From contig JANQNZ010000057.1 in NCBI GenBank assembly GCA_028279315.1, positions 1 through 35,272 of the forward strand: DNA of 35,272 nt. The letters run 5' to 3'. Source of the stretch: Rhodophyticola sp. (GTDB lineage Bacteria; Pseudomonadota; Alphaproteobacteria; Rhodobacterales; Rhodobacteraceae). Shown one piece after another: positions 1 to 9,011 of this stretch. The notes beneath the pieces were generated by a model that was given only the letters and a program-made list of their open reading frames with translations, did no database searches and was not told the DNA's origin. The translations under genes were made by a program, and so were the position numbers. Within the stretch, counting starts at the first letter, position 1. Every line of letters begins with the position of its first letter.

Positions 1-600
1 CGAGGACATCGCCCGCGGCCTGTCGGATGTTGTGACACCGCTCACCCAGGCACCCGCCGCGTGAGCGACAGAGATTCCGTCACCGCCTTGGAAGGGTGCA
101 GTCTGCGCGTTATAGGCTTTCAGGCGCTGGACCAGCGTTTCCTCGTTATCGTCGGCGCGGACGGGTTGCCCGGCGGCGCGTGCCTCCTCGGCACGGTTGA
201 GGATGCGTTTGACGAGTGCCGCGTCATCGACCTGCAACTCCAGCACGCCGTCCAGCGTCCGGCCGGTGCTTGCCAGAAGCTCATCCAAGGCTTCGGCTTG
301 GGCGAGCGTGCGCGGGAAGCCGTCGAAGATGACCCCATTGGCGCAATCGGGATCGGCCAGCCGATCGCTGAGGATGGCCAGCACGATCTCGTCCGAGACA
401 AGATCGCCCGCCTCCATCACCGCTTTGGCCTCCAAACCGGCAGTTGTGCCCGCGGCCACGGCGCCCCGCAGAAGATCACCGGTGGAGAGTTGCACAAGCC
501 CGAACCGGTCTTGCAGCATCTGGGCTTGCGTGCCCTTGCCCGCGCCCGGGGGGCCGAGAAGGATCAGGTTTACCGGGCGGGTCATGGTCTCTGCCGTCAT
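1..600 (-). CDS. adk: Adenylate kinase, short (LID-less) type; open to the window edge
   Basis: Reverse translation from ATG 600 or 585: MTRPVNLILLGPPGAGKGTQAQMLQDRFGLVQLSTGDLLRGAV...VIFDGFPRTLAQAEALDELL...RADDNEETLVQRLKAYNAQTAP. P-loop, STGD, DGFPRT and RADDN motifs present. Frame has no stop to position 1; sequence after QTAP is atypical. Confidence 0.85.
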   Translation of the reverse strand, partial: MTAETMTRPVNLILLGPPGAGKGTQAQMLQDRFGLVQLSTGDLLRGAVAAGTTAGLEAKAVMEAGDLVSDEIVLAILSDRLADPDCANGVIFDGFPRTLAQAEALDELLASTGRTLDGVLELQVDDAALVKRILNRAEEARAAGQPVRADDNEETLVQRLKAYNAQTAPFQGGDGISVAHAAGAWVSGVTTSDRPRAMSS

Positions 601-610
601 CTGACCCGCC

Positions 611-2545
611 TCACTTATTGGCCCGGTTTTCGATCAGGTCATCGACCACCGAGGGGTCGGCCAGCGTCGAGGTGTCGCCAAGCGAGCCAAAGTCATTCTC
701 GGCGATCTTGCGCAGGATGCGGCGCATGATCTTGCCGGAGCGGGTCTTCGGCAGGCCCGGGGCCCATTGGATGACATCGGGCTTCGCAATCGGCCCGATC
801 TCAGCCCGGACCCAATCGCTGAGCGTCTTTTTTAGGTCGTCGGACGGGGTCTCGTCATTCATCAGCGTGACGTAGCAATAGATGCCCTGACCTTTGACCG
901 GATGCGGATAGCCAACCACGGCGGCCTCGCTGACGGTCTCATGGGCCACAAGCGCGCTTTCGACCTCGGCGGTGCCCATCCGGTGGCCCGAGACGTTGAT
1001 CACGTCATCAACGCGGCCGGTGATCCAGTAATCGCCATCCTCATCCCGACGGCAGCCATCGCCCGAGAAATAATAGCCTTTGTAATCCGAGAAATAGGTC
1101 TTCACGAAGCGCTCATGATCGCCATAGACCGTGCGCATCTGGCCCGGCCAGCTGTCGGCGATGACCAGCACGCCTTCGACGCCATTGCCGTCGATGATGT
1201 CGCCCGAGGTCGGGTCGAGCACCAGGGGCTTCACGCCAAAGAACGGCATCTGCGCGGCGCCCGGCTTCAACTCATGGGCGCCAGGCAGCGGCGTCATCAT
1301 GTGGCCGCCGGTTTCGGTTTGCCACCAGGTGTCGACAATCGGGCAGCGGCCTTTGCCGACATGGGTGTTGTACCAATTCCAGGCCTCTGGATTGATCGGC
1401 TCCCCAACGGTGCCGAGCAGTTTCAGATCCGACAGGTCGTATTTCTCGACAAATTCGGGGCCTTTACCCATCAGCGCGCGGATTGCGGTGGGGGCGGTGT
1501 AGAACTGATTGACCTTGTGTTTCTCACAAACGGCCCAGAACCGGCCCGCGTCCGGGTAAGTCGGCACACCTTCGAACATCAGCGTCGTGGCGCCATTGGC
1601 GAGCGGGCCATAGACGATATAGCTGTGGCCGGTGACCCAACCCACATCGGCCGTGCACCAGAAGATGTCCCCGTCATGGTAGTCGAACGTGTATTGATGG
1701 GTCATCGAGGCATAGACCAGATAACCGCCGGTGGTGTGCACCACGCCTTTCGGCTGCCCGGTGGAGCCCGAGGTGTAAAGGATGAAAAGCGGGTCTTCCG
1801 CGTTCATCTCTTCTGGTGGGCAGTCGCTCGACACACGGGACGCGACATCGTCATACCAGATGTCACGGCCACCGACCCAGGCCACCTGCTCGCCCGTGCG
1901 CTTCACCACCAGGCATTGGGTGCCCAAGACGTTGTGCAGAAGCGCCTTGTTGACATTATCCTTCAACTCGGTGACGCGGCCACCACGGGGCGCGCCGTCA
2001 GAGGTGATGACCAGTTTCGCGCCCGAACCGTTGATCCGTGCGGCCAAGGCATCGGGGGAGAAGCCCGCGAAGACAATCGAATGGACCGCGCCAATCCGCG
2101 CGCAGGCCAGCATCGCGTAGGCCGCCTCGGGGATCATCGGCAGATAGAGCACCACGCGGTCGCCCTTCTTGACGCCGCAATCCTTCAGCACATTGGCGAA
2201 GGTCCCGACCTTCTCTGCCAATTCGTTAAAGGTGATGTGTTGCGCTTCATCGGTCGGCTCATCCGGCTCCCAGATGATCGCGGTCTGATCGCCGCGGGTG
2301 GCCAGGTGCCGGTCGATGCAATTGGCGGCGACATTCAGCGTACCGTCTTCGTACCAACGGATATGCACGTCATCATGCGCGAAAGAGGTGTCTTTGACCT
2401 TGGTGTAAGGCTTGATCCAATCGATGCGTTTGCCCTGCTCGCCCCAGAAGGCGTCGGGGTCGCTGATCGAGGCCTCATACATCTTTTCATAGGTCGCCAG
2501 GTCGATATGGGCGCCGCTCAGAAGATCGGGGGTGTCCTTGGGCAA
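611..2545 (-). CDS. acs: Acetyl-CoA synthetase (AMP-forming)
   Basis: 644 aa; [55 protein letters not shown] motifs; apparent TTG start after AAGGGAGAG. Confidence 0.96.
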   Translation of the reverse strand: MPKDTPDLLSGAHIDLATYEKMYEASISDPDAFWGEQGKRIDWIKPYTKVKDTSFAHDDVHIRWYEDGTLNVAANCIDRHLATRGDQTAIIWEPDEPTDEAQHITFNELAEKVGTFANVLKDCGVKKGDRVVLYLPMIPEAAYAMLACARIGAVHSIVFAGFSPDALAARINGSGAKLVITSDGAPRGGRVTELKDNVNKALLHNVLGTQCLVVKRTGEQVAWVGGRDIWYDDVASRVSSDCPPEEMNAEDPLFILYTSGSTGQPKGVVHTTGGYLVYASMTHQYTFDYHDGDIFWCTADVGWVTGHSYIVYGPLANGATTLMFEGVPTYPDAGRFWAVCEKHKVNQFYTAPTAIRALMGKGPEFVEKYDLSDLKLLGTVGEPINPEAWNWYNTHVGKGRCPIVDTWWQTETGGHMMTPLPGAHELKPGAAQMPFFGVKPLVLDPTSGDIIDGNGVEGVLVIADSWPGQMRTVYGDHERFVKTYFSDYKGYYFSGDGCRRDEDGDYWITGRVDDVINVSGHRMGTAEVESALVAHETVSEAAVVGYPHPVKGQGIYCYVTLMNDETPSDDLKKTLSDWVRAEIGPIAKPDVIQWAPGLPKTRSGKIMRRILRKIAENDFGSLGDTSTLADPSVVDDLIENRANK

Positions 2546-3137
2546 TGTCTCTCTCCCTTAAAGAGTGCCGACTCTCATCCTTGGGCAGATCGCGCTGAGC
2601 CGGGTAGGGGCAGCACCCCCGCGCGTCCTGCTTTGCGGCCAGTCGCACGCCCGGGCGGGGACGCGGAAATTGGCCAAAGACCCGACGCGTTCGCGGGCCT
2701 CAGAGATGCGGTTAACCTCCCCAACCAGCGCCTGGGTCCACCTTGGTCTTCCGCAACCGGCCTGTTCCTCCAGCGGCGGGCGGCAAAGGGCCCAAACCAT
2801 CCAATGCAAAGTCCTGAGGTTTCCCAAACTCTTGACCTAACGGCATCGGATGCGGTGGACATTACAGCATTTCGTCAAAGACAGAACATGTTCCTGAGTT
2901 CTAAGGATTTTCCTGTAACAGGTTTTCATGTTGCTGTGCGGCATCTGTCAATAAGTTTACAGATGCCAAATTTCTGCCACAGATTCAACAGGGTAAATCA
3001 ACCATGACGTGTATTGCTGCGCTGCTGCAAGGGTCTGCCGCCGCACTGCGGCGTGACGATCTGTCGCCGGGCCCTCTTGTCTATCATCACATCGCCCCTA
3101 GGCGATCACCGGACTGCTGCGGATGCCCGCGCAAGAA

Positions 3138-4142
3138 TCATTCGTGGGGCAGTCCGGGAAGCGCTCCGGCTTCGGCCAACACATCGCGGCCCATCTGATT
3201 CAGAAGGTCCACATAGTCGAGCAGCACCCAATTCTCCGCAATCTGTGTTTCGGTGCAGCGATAGAAATCCATCACCCGGAGCGTCAGGGCCCTCCCCGTG
3301 GCGGGCACCCCCAGATAAGGCCCCTGATGGGTCATCGTCATCGACGGCCAGCCAGACACGGCCGCATAGGCCCCATCGCCGATCCGGCAATAGTGGTTGC
3401 CGCCTTTGCGATCCGGGAACGCGCGCAAGAAGGCCGCGCGGTGGTGATCGACAAATCCGGCCCAACCGGTGGTCGAGCCAATCCCGGCGGGGCCGTACCA
3501 TAGGAAATCCTCCGCCCAGAGCCCATCAATCCCGGTCTGCTGGCGGGAGCCAAACGTGCCTGGGTCGTAATCATGGAGCGCACCCAACATCGCCTCCACG
3601 ATCCCAAGGCTCTGCGCGCCTCGCGCCCGATCGGCCGGGCAAACACCGTCATGAGTGACCGGGCCGGGAAATTTGATCTCCGCGCCGTAAGAGAAGGGCA
3701 GGGGATACCGCCCGGTCTGGCGGAGGAGGTCGATCAGGTCGAGGATGATGCGCGCATGAACGATCTTCCCCCCTTCCACCCGATAGAACTCGCCGGAGCG
3801 GAGGAAGACCAGCCGATCACTGGCGCGAACCCCGAAGAGCGGCGCAGCGAAGCGGCCGACATAATGGGTGACCGACGCCATCCATGTCCCGCCCTCGGCC
3901 CGGGTGTTGGTGCCGCCGAAGAACATCTCATCCCGGCGGTTCAGATGCCGAAGTGCTGCGCGTAAGGGTCGAATGAACCGCGCCAGGATAGCGCCCCGCC
4001 CCTCCAGCCGCTCCACCGGGGCACATACGTCAAAAACGGCGCCCGGCGCCAAGTGAGTCGCGGCAAACGCATCAAGATCGGCATCGTGGCAGCGCAAAAG
4101 CGCGGCCAAGAAGCCTTGGATGCCCGCTCTTTCGTCCGTCAT
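3138..4142 (-). CDS. SnoaL-like (NTF2-fold) protein with two tandem SnoaL-type domains
   Basis: 334 aa; both halves show the small alpha+beta polyketide-cyclase-like pattern (F..HLAPGAVFDVCAPVERLEGRGAILARFIRPLR... and ...LWAEDFLWYGPAGIGSTTGWAGFVDHHRAAFLRAFPD...). Confidence 0.75.
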   Translation of the reverse strand: MTDERAGIQGFLAALLRCHDADLDAFAATHLAPGAVFDVCAPVERLEGRGAILARFIRPLRAALRHLNRRDEMFFGGTNTRAEGGTWMASVTHYVGRFAAPLFGVRASDRLVFLRSGEFYRVEGGKIVHARIILDLIDLLRQTGRYPLPFSYGAEIKFPGPVTHDGVCPADRARGAQSLGIVEAMLGALHDYDPGTFGSRQQTGIDGLWAEDFLWYGPAGIGSTTGWAGFVDHHRAAFLRAFPDRKGGNHYCRIGDGAYAAVSGWPSMTMTHQGPYLGVPATGRALTLRVMDFYRCTETQIAENWVLLDYVDLLNQMGRDVLAEAGALPGLPHE

Positions 4143-4350
4143 CTGCCCCGCCTTTCCGCATTTGGTGAGAAAACGCTTGCCAAATTGCCGCCCGGGAAAC
4201 TAGCGTTTTCTTGCAAACCTATGCAAAAATCCGGTGAAGGGCAGTTTTTTGCCCAAGTGCCATCACACCGGACCGCGCGTAAGGATCAAGAAATTAAGGC
4301 CCGATCCGTGGGGCCACGTGTCTAGGACAGACCAACCGGGAGAGACCAAG

Positions 4351-5571
4351 ATGATGTTGAAACGACTCGCTTTGGCAGGCGCCTTTGGCCTTGTGGCCAG
4401 CACGGCCATGGCCGATTGCGCTTATGAACCGCCGATGGAGATCCGCTCACTTTCCGCGGCCTTTGAGGCTTGGAATGCGGTGACCGGAGCCTGGGGCGAA
4501 TGCGGCAACGTGAACGCCGAACTGGACCAAGAGTTCCGCACGAAACAGCCCTCTGCCTTTGCGGCTAACCCCTCGCTTTATCATATCGGCGGGGTTGCCA
4601 ACGGGACGATCACCCCGCTTCTGAACGAAGGCACGATCCGCCCGCTTGACGATCTGGTTGCGGAATACGGGCAAAACCTCAGCCCCAACCAGCTGATCCG
4701 TATTGACGGGCAGATCATGGCCGTGGCGATGATGGTGAACACGCAGCATCTGATGTACCGCTCGGACATCTTGGAGGATCTGGGCATCGAGGTGCCGACC
4801 ACTTGGGATGAGGTCCTCGCCGCTGCTGAGGTGATCCAAGAAGCCGGTGTCGTCGATTACCCGCTTGGCGGGACGATGAAATCCGGTTGGAACCTGGCGC
4901 AGGATTTCAACAACATGTTCGTGGGCTTCGGCGGCACTTTCGTGAACCCCGACAGTACACCCAATGTGAATTCCGAGGCTGGTGTTCAGACCTTGGAGAT
5001 GATGATGCGGATGACGGAGTATATGGACCCCGAATTCCTCGTCTCCGACTCCACCTATGTCCAGCAGCAGTTCCAGCAGGGCCGGATCGCCATGGCGAAC
5101 CTCTGGGCCAGCCGGGCGGCGGCGATGAATGATGCCGCCGAAAGCCAAGTCGTGGGTTTGGTGCAGACCTCCGCCGCGCCGCTGGCGATGGAAGGCGGGG
5201 TTCCAGCCACAACGCTTTGGTGGGACGGCATCGTGATTGCCGCCAATATTCCCGATGAAGAGGCTGAAGCTGCGTTCCGCCTGGCCATGGAAGGCCTGGA
5301 TGAAGCGATGGTCACCGCCAATAACGACGCAGCGATCTGGTTGGTGCCAGGCTATCAGCCGACTGAGATGGCCGAGGGGGCGATTGCTACGGCCACGGCC
5401 AGCCCGCCGCCGCCGTCCTACCCCTCAAGCTCTCAAATGGGGCTGATGCACACGGCGCTTGGCAATGAACTGCCGGCCTTCTTCACCGGTGACGTGAGCG
5501 CTGAAGAGGCTCTGGCAGCGGTTGAGGCCGCCTATACCACAGCGGCCCAAGAAGCCGGCTTGCTGGAATAA
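4351..5571 (+). CDS. ABC transporter extracellular sugar-binding protein (family 1 type)
   Basis: MMLKRLALAGAFGLVASTAMA signal peptide; MYRSDILEDLGIEVPTTWDEVLAAAE, GRIAMANLWASRAAAM patterns. Start moved from ORF-track 4234 to ATG 4351 with upstream GGGAGAG. Confidence 0.9.
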   Translation: MMLKRLALAGAFGLVASTAMADCAYEPPMEIRSLSAAFEAWNAVTGAWGECGNVNAELDQEFRTKQPSAFAANPSLYHIGGVANGTITPLLNEGTIRPLDDLVAEYGQNLSPNQLIRIDGQIMAVAMMVNTQHLMYRSDILEDLGIEVPTTWDEVLAAAEVIQEAGVVDYPLGGTMKSGWNLAQDFNNMFVGFGGTFVNPDSTPNVNSEAGVQTLEMMMRMTEYMDPEFLVSDSTYVQQQFQQGRIAMANLWASRAAAMNDAAESQVVGLVQTSAAPLAMEGGVPATTLWWDGIVIAANIPDEEAEAAFRLAMEGLDEAMVTANNDAAIWLVPGYQPTEMAEGAIATATASPPPPSYPSSSQMGLMHTALGNELPAFFTGDVSAEEALAAVEAAYTTAAQEAGLLE

Positions 5572-5580
5572 ACCCAATGC

Positions 5581-5615
5581 CCGGGGCGGGCGCGCCCGTG
5601 ACGCGCCCGCCCCGG
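5581..5615 (+). other. Intercistronic GC-rich stem-loop between binding-protein and permease genes
   Basis: CCGGGGCGGGCGCG-cccgtga-CGCGCCCGCCCCGG: perfect 14-bp arms, 7-nt loop. Confidence 0.85.
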
Positions 5616-5641
5616 TTTCGTGACCAAATGGGGGGCGGCAG

Positions 5642-6667
5642 ATGAAAACCCGGACGTTCTTGGCCTTTGTGGGTCCATCCGTCTTTTTGATGCTGCTTTT
5701 CATCGCGGCACCGCTGGTGTCGGTTTTCATCAGCAGTTTTCAGGTGACCCAACCGCTGGTCGAGCAGGTCACCGAAGAGGTCTGCACCCCCGGCTTCCTC
5801 ACCCAAACCTGCACCACCGAAACCGTCACACGGCCGATCCTGGACGATGACGGCAACATCGTCACGCAGACGGAATGGGTTGGCTTCACGTCTTACGACC
5901 GGGTCCTAGAGCCCGCCCGCGCGTGGGAGGCGATTTCCAGTTTCGATTACAGCGCGCTGATGCAGATCGATTTCTGGGCGGCGCTGCGCTTTACCCTGAT
6001 GTTTACCCTGGTCACCTTGCCGCTGGTGATCGGCGTGGGGCTGGCCATCGCGCTGGCCGTAAACAACGCCGCGCGGTCAATCCGCGGGCCGATCATCTTC
6101 GTCTCCCTTCTACCGTTCATCATCACACCTGTGATCGGGGCGCTCAGCATCCGCTGGCTCTTCATCGGCGACGGAATCTTGGTCTTGGCGCTTGAGGCCT
6201 GGCTTGACCGGGATCTGGCCCTATTCGCCCAGGCCTGGACGATTGAACTGATGATGCTCTTCTACCGGGTCTGGCATGTCGCACCCTTCGCCTTTGTGAT
6301 CTTCTATGCGGGCCTGCAAACCGTGAACCAGGACACCCTGGAAAGCGCAATCATCGACGGGGCCAACCGCTGGGATCGGCTGCGCTATGTGATCGTGCCG
6401 CATCTGATGCCGCTCATCATCTTCATCTCGCTGATCCACCTGATGGATTCCTATCGTGTGTTTGATGAGATCGTGGGCTTCACAGCCCAGGCGCATGTCA
6501 TCTCCCTGCAATGGCTGACCTTCGACTTCTTGCAGCCGGATGATGCCGGGAACCGGGCGTTCAGCCGGGCGGCGGCGTCTTCGATGCTGACCATGGTTGG
6601 GATTGTGATCCTGCTGATCCCGCTACTCAGGCGCACCTGGCGCGACCATAAGGGGAGCTCGCACTGA
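5642..6667 (+). CDS. Sugar ABC transporter permease (MalF/UgpA-like)
   Basis: 341 aa; multiple TM segments; EAA-type motif ESAIIDGANRWDRLRYVIVPHLMPL. Confidence 0.92.
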   Translation: MKTRTFLAFVGPSVFLMLLFIAAPLVSVFISSFQVTQPLVEQVTEEVCTPGFLTQTCTTETVTRPILDDDGNIVTQTEWVGFTSYDRVLEPARAWEAISSFDYSALMQIDFWAALRFTLMFTLVTLPLVIGVGLAIALAVNNAARSIRGPIIFVSLLPFIITPVIGALSIRWLFIGDGILVLALEAWLDRDLALFAQAWTIELMMLFYRVWHVAPFAFVIFYAGLQTVNQDTLESAIIDGANRWDRLRYVIVPHLMPLIIFISLIHLMDSYRVFDEIVGFTAQAHVISLQWLTFDFLQPDDAGNRAFSRAAASSMLTMVGIVILLIPLLRRTWRDHKGSSH

Positions 6668-7824
6668 TGTCTGATACCCCGCGCGCGATGCAACAGCCTT
6701 TCGGCCTGAAATTCGGGTCTGCCGCATTTCTGACCTTCTGGTGTCTCTTGGCCATCTTCCCGATCTTCTGGATCGCGGTGATGAGTTTCAAGGTGCCGGT
6801 TGATGCCTTCGATTCGAACCCGTTTGTGGTGATCTTCGGGCCCGAGACGCGCGAGGCGGGGCACGGATTGTCGGTGCTCGATGTGCTTGCAGGCATCCTG
6901 ATCTTGTGGCTGACAGCGCGGCTTGCCATGCGCTGGCTTCTGCCCATGGCGGTGGGAGAGGGCGCGCTGCAACGCCTGTTTTCCTGGTTTGTGCTGCTCT
7001 TGGGGTTCGGGGCGCTTTTCGTTCTGACGTTCTTCTATTTGCTGCCCCTCGTGATGGGGCCGCTCAACGCCATCGCCGGGCCTTTGGGCAACCCAATCAT
7101 CGGGCTGACCACGCAGCATTATGAGGCGGTTTGGGTCGAGAATGAGTTTTGGCGGAACTTCATGAACTCCATGATCGTGACCGGTGGTGTGGTGACGGTC
7201 TCGCTGACGGTGGGCACCCTGGCGGGATACGGCCTGGCGCGATCCGGCGCGAACTTCGCCTTCTGGCTGTTGATTATCGCGCTTGTGTTCCGCGCGCTGC
7301 CGCACTCGGTTCTTGTCGCGGGCTACTTGCCGGTTTTCATCACGTCTTCGGAGTGGTTGGAGCCGTTCTTGGGTGAGAACGCACCCACGCTTTACGGCCA
7401 GCCCTTGGCGGTGATCGCGGTTTTGGTGTCGATCAACCAGCCCTTCACGATCTGGATGCTGCGGAGCTTCTTTCAGAACATCCCCGCCGAGCTTGATGAA
7501 GCGGCGCGGGTTGATGGCTGCACCCATTTTCAGGCGTTCCGTTGGGTGATCATGCCGGTGATGTGGCCGGGGGTGATCACGACGGGGCTGTTCAGCTTCC
7601 TTTTGGCTTATAATGACTATCTGGTGACCGCCCTTCTGCTGGATCAGTCGAACCAGACGATGGTTCCGGCGATTGCGGGCTATTTCAACCGCGAGACGAC
7701 GACGACCGACCAAGTGGAGGCGGTTGCGGCGGCCGTCTCGATCACGGCGCCCTTGTTCTTGCTGGTGATGGTGTTCCAGAGGCAGATTGTAAGTGGCTTG
7801 ACCGCGGGGGCTGTGAAGGGGTGA
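6667..7824 (+). CDS. Sugar ABC transporter permease (MalG/UgpE-like) with extra TM insertion
   Basis: 385 aa; EAA motif DEAARVDGCTHFQAFRWVIMPVMWPG; TGATG overlap with upstream permease. Confidence 0.92.
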   Translation: MSDTPRAMQQPFGLKFGSAAFLTFWCLLAIFPIFWIAVMSFKVPVDAFDSNPFVVIFGPETREAGHGLSVLDVLAGILILWLTARLAMRWLLPMAVGEGALQRLFSWFVLLLGFGALFVLTFFYLLPLVMGPLNAIAGPLGNPIIGLTTQHYEAVWVENEFWRNFMNSMIVTGGVVTVSLTVGTLAGYGLARSGANFAFWLLIIALVFRALPHSVLVAGYLPVFITSSEWLEPFLGENAPTLYGQPLAVIAVLVSINQPFTIWMLRSFFQNIPAELDEAARVDGCTHFQAFRWVIMPVMWPGVITTGLFSFLLAYNDYLVTALLLDQSNQTMVPAIAGYFNRETTTTDQVEAVAAAVSITAPLFLLVMVFQRQIVSGLTAGAVKG

Positions 7825-7832
7825 GCGCCGGT

Positions 7833-7873
7833 CCGGGCCCTTGGGCCCGGCGAAAGGTCCAGTGGACCTTTCG
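7833..7873. terminator. Two adjacent inverted repeats between convergent genes; probable bidirectional terminator/repeat element
   Basis: CCGGGCCC-TT-GGGCCCGG (7833-7850) followed by CGAAAGGTCCA-G-TGGACCTTTCG (7851-7873). Confidence 0.6.
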
Positions 7874-8027
7874 AGGCGCGAACGGGCGGAGCCCTGGAAG
7901 GGTTGCCCCAAGCGCAACATAAGCCGGGCGTCGACAGACCGCCCGGGCGGCCTGGCGATGCCCGGCGCCTTCGGCGCATTATTCGGGCGCGGGACATAGA
8001 ACGGCGGTTCTTTGGCGCACACCCACC

Positions 8028-8993
8028 TCACGGAAGTAGACGAAAACTCTCCCCGAGCCAGGGCATTGCCGCAAGCCCCGGGTCCACAAAGTGATCCGCG
8101 ATCAACTCCCGCGCGATTGCGGCGATCTGATCCGGGATCTCCGCCGTCCAATCCTCCAGCGCGTAAAGCACAATCTGCCGGGCAAGCGGCGCGCCGGGCA
8201 GCGGGTGCGCATCGATCCCGCCCGCAAACCGGCCTGCGCGGAGAAGGCTGAGGGGCGTCGTGATTGTCCAAGCGCTGCCGCTGGCGACAAGTGCGGTAAT
8301 GGACTGGTTGCTGTCGAACTCAAACCGGTTGGGCGGGGTCAGCCCCTCTTTGGTGAGGTAATCCTCAATCTGCTGGCCCATCACCTGATCGGCGTCACGG
8401 CGGACAAGCGCCAGGGGCGCCAAACCGTCTAGCCCTGCGCCCATGTCATGCCCGCGCGGGACCGCCAGGATATAGGGGTCGGTCAGAAGCGGCAGGCTGC
8501 GGGTGCCAGGTGGCGGCGTACGCCCCGCGGCGCCGATGGCGATGTCGAGCTCGCGCCGCTCAATCTGCGCCTGAAGCGTGTGGCTTGCGCCCGTGTGGAG
8601 GTGGAAGGCGCAATTGGCCATGGTTTCGGCCAGGCGTTCGGTCAGGATCGGCGTGACCTCATTCTCGAAATCCTCGATCACGCCCAGGCGCAGGGAGGAC
8701 AGCCCAGAAAGGTCCAACGTGGTCACGTCGCGGAGCCCCTTGCGGAGCGCCTCAAGCGCGGTTTCGGCCCGGCGGAGGAAGGTCCGGCCCGCCGGCGTCA
8801 GCGTCATCGGGCGCCGGGAATGATCGATCAGTTCCACCCCAAGGGCGGCATCGAGGTTCTTCAGCTGCTGGGAGACCGCGGGCGCGCTCATTCCCAACCG
8901 CGCCGCCGCACCTGCGACGGAGCCGGTGCGGGCCAAGGCCTCGAACACCTCAAGCCCGCGCAGCGAGACACCTTTGAGCGGGCTATCGGCCAT
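8028..8993 (-). CDS. LysR-family transcriptional regulator
   Basis: 321 aa; N-terminal HTH: LRGLEVFEALARTGSVAGAAARLGMSAPAVSQQLKNLDAALGVELIDHSRRPMTLTPAG. Confidence 0.93.
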   Translation of the reverse strand: MADSPLKGVSLRGLEVFEALARTGSVAGAAARLGMSAPAVSQQLKNLDAALGVELIDHSRRPMTLTPAGRTFLRRAETALEALRKGLRDVTTLDLSGLSSLRLGVIEDFENEVTPILTERLAETMANCAFHLHTGASHTLQAQIERRELDIAIGAAGRTPPPGTRSLPLLTDPYILAVPRGHDMGAGLDGLAPLALVRRDADQVMGQQIEDYLTKEGLTPPNRFEFDSNQSITALVASGSAWTITTPLSLLRAGRFAGGIDAHPLPGAPLARQIVLYALEDWTAEIPDQIAAIARELIADHFVDPGLAAMPWLGESFRLLP

Positions 8994-9011
8994 AGGTGCG
9001 AACCGTCGGGC

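Noticed and set aside
2558-2862. Small minus-strand ORFs upstream of acs (89 and 95 aa)
   Set aside because: Overlapping alternative frames in GC-rich DNA with no recognisable family; more likely a long leader or regulatory region.
902-3007. 701-aa plus-strand ORF
   Set aside because: Antisense to acs, rich in R/H/Q/G/D with no family resemblance; a typical GC-rich shadow ORF.
7833-8027. Possible CRISPR or tandem-repeat array
   Set aside because: The repeats are single inverted repeats without regularly spaced direct copies.
6451-8271. 606-aa minus-strand ORF
   Set aside because: Antisense to the two ABC permeases and intergenic repeat; low-complexity R/Q/H/P composition.
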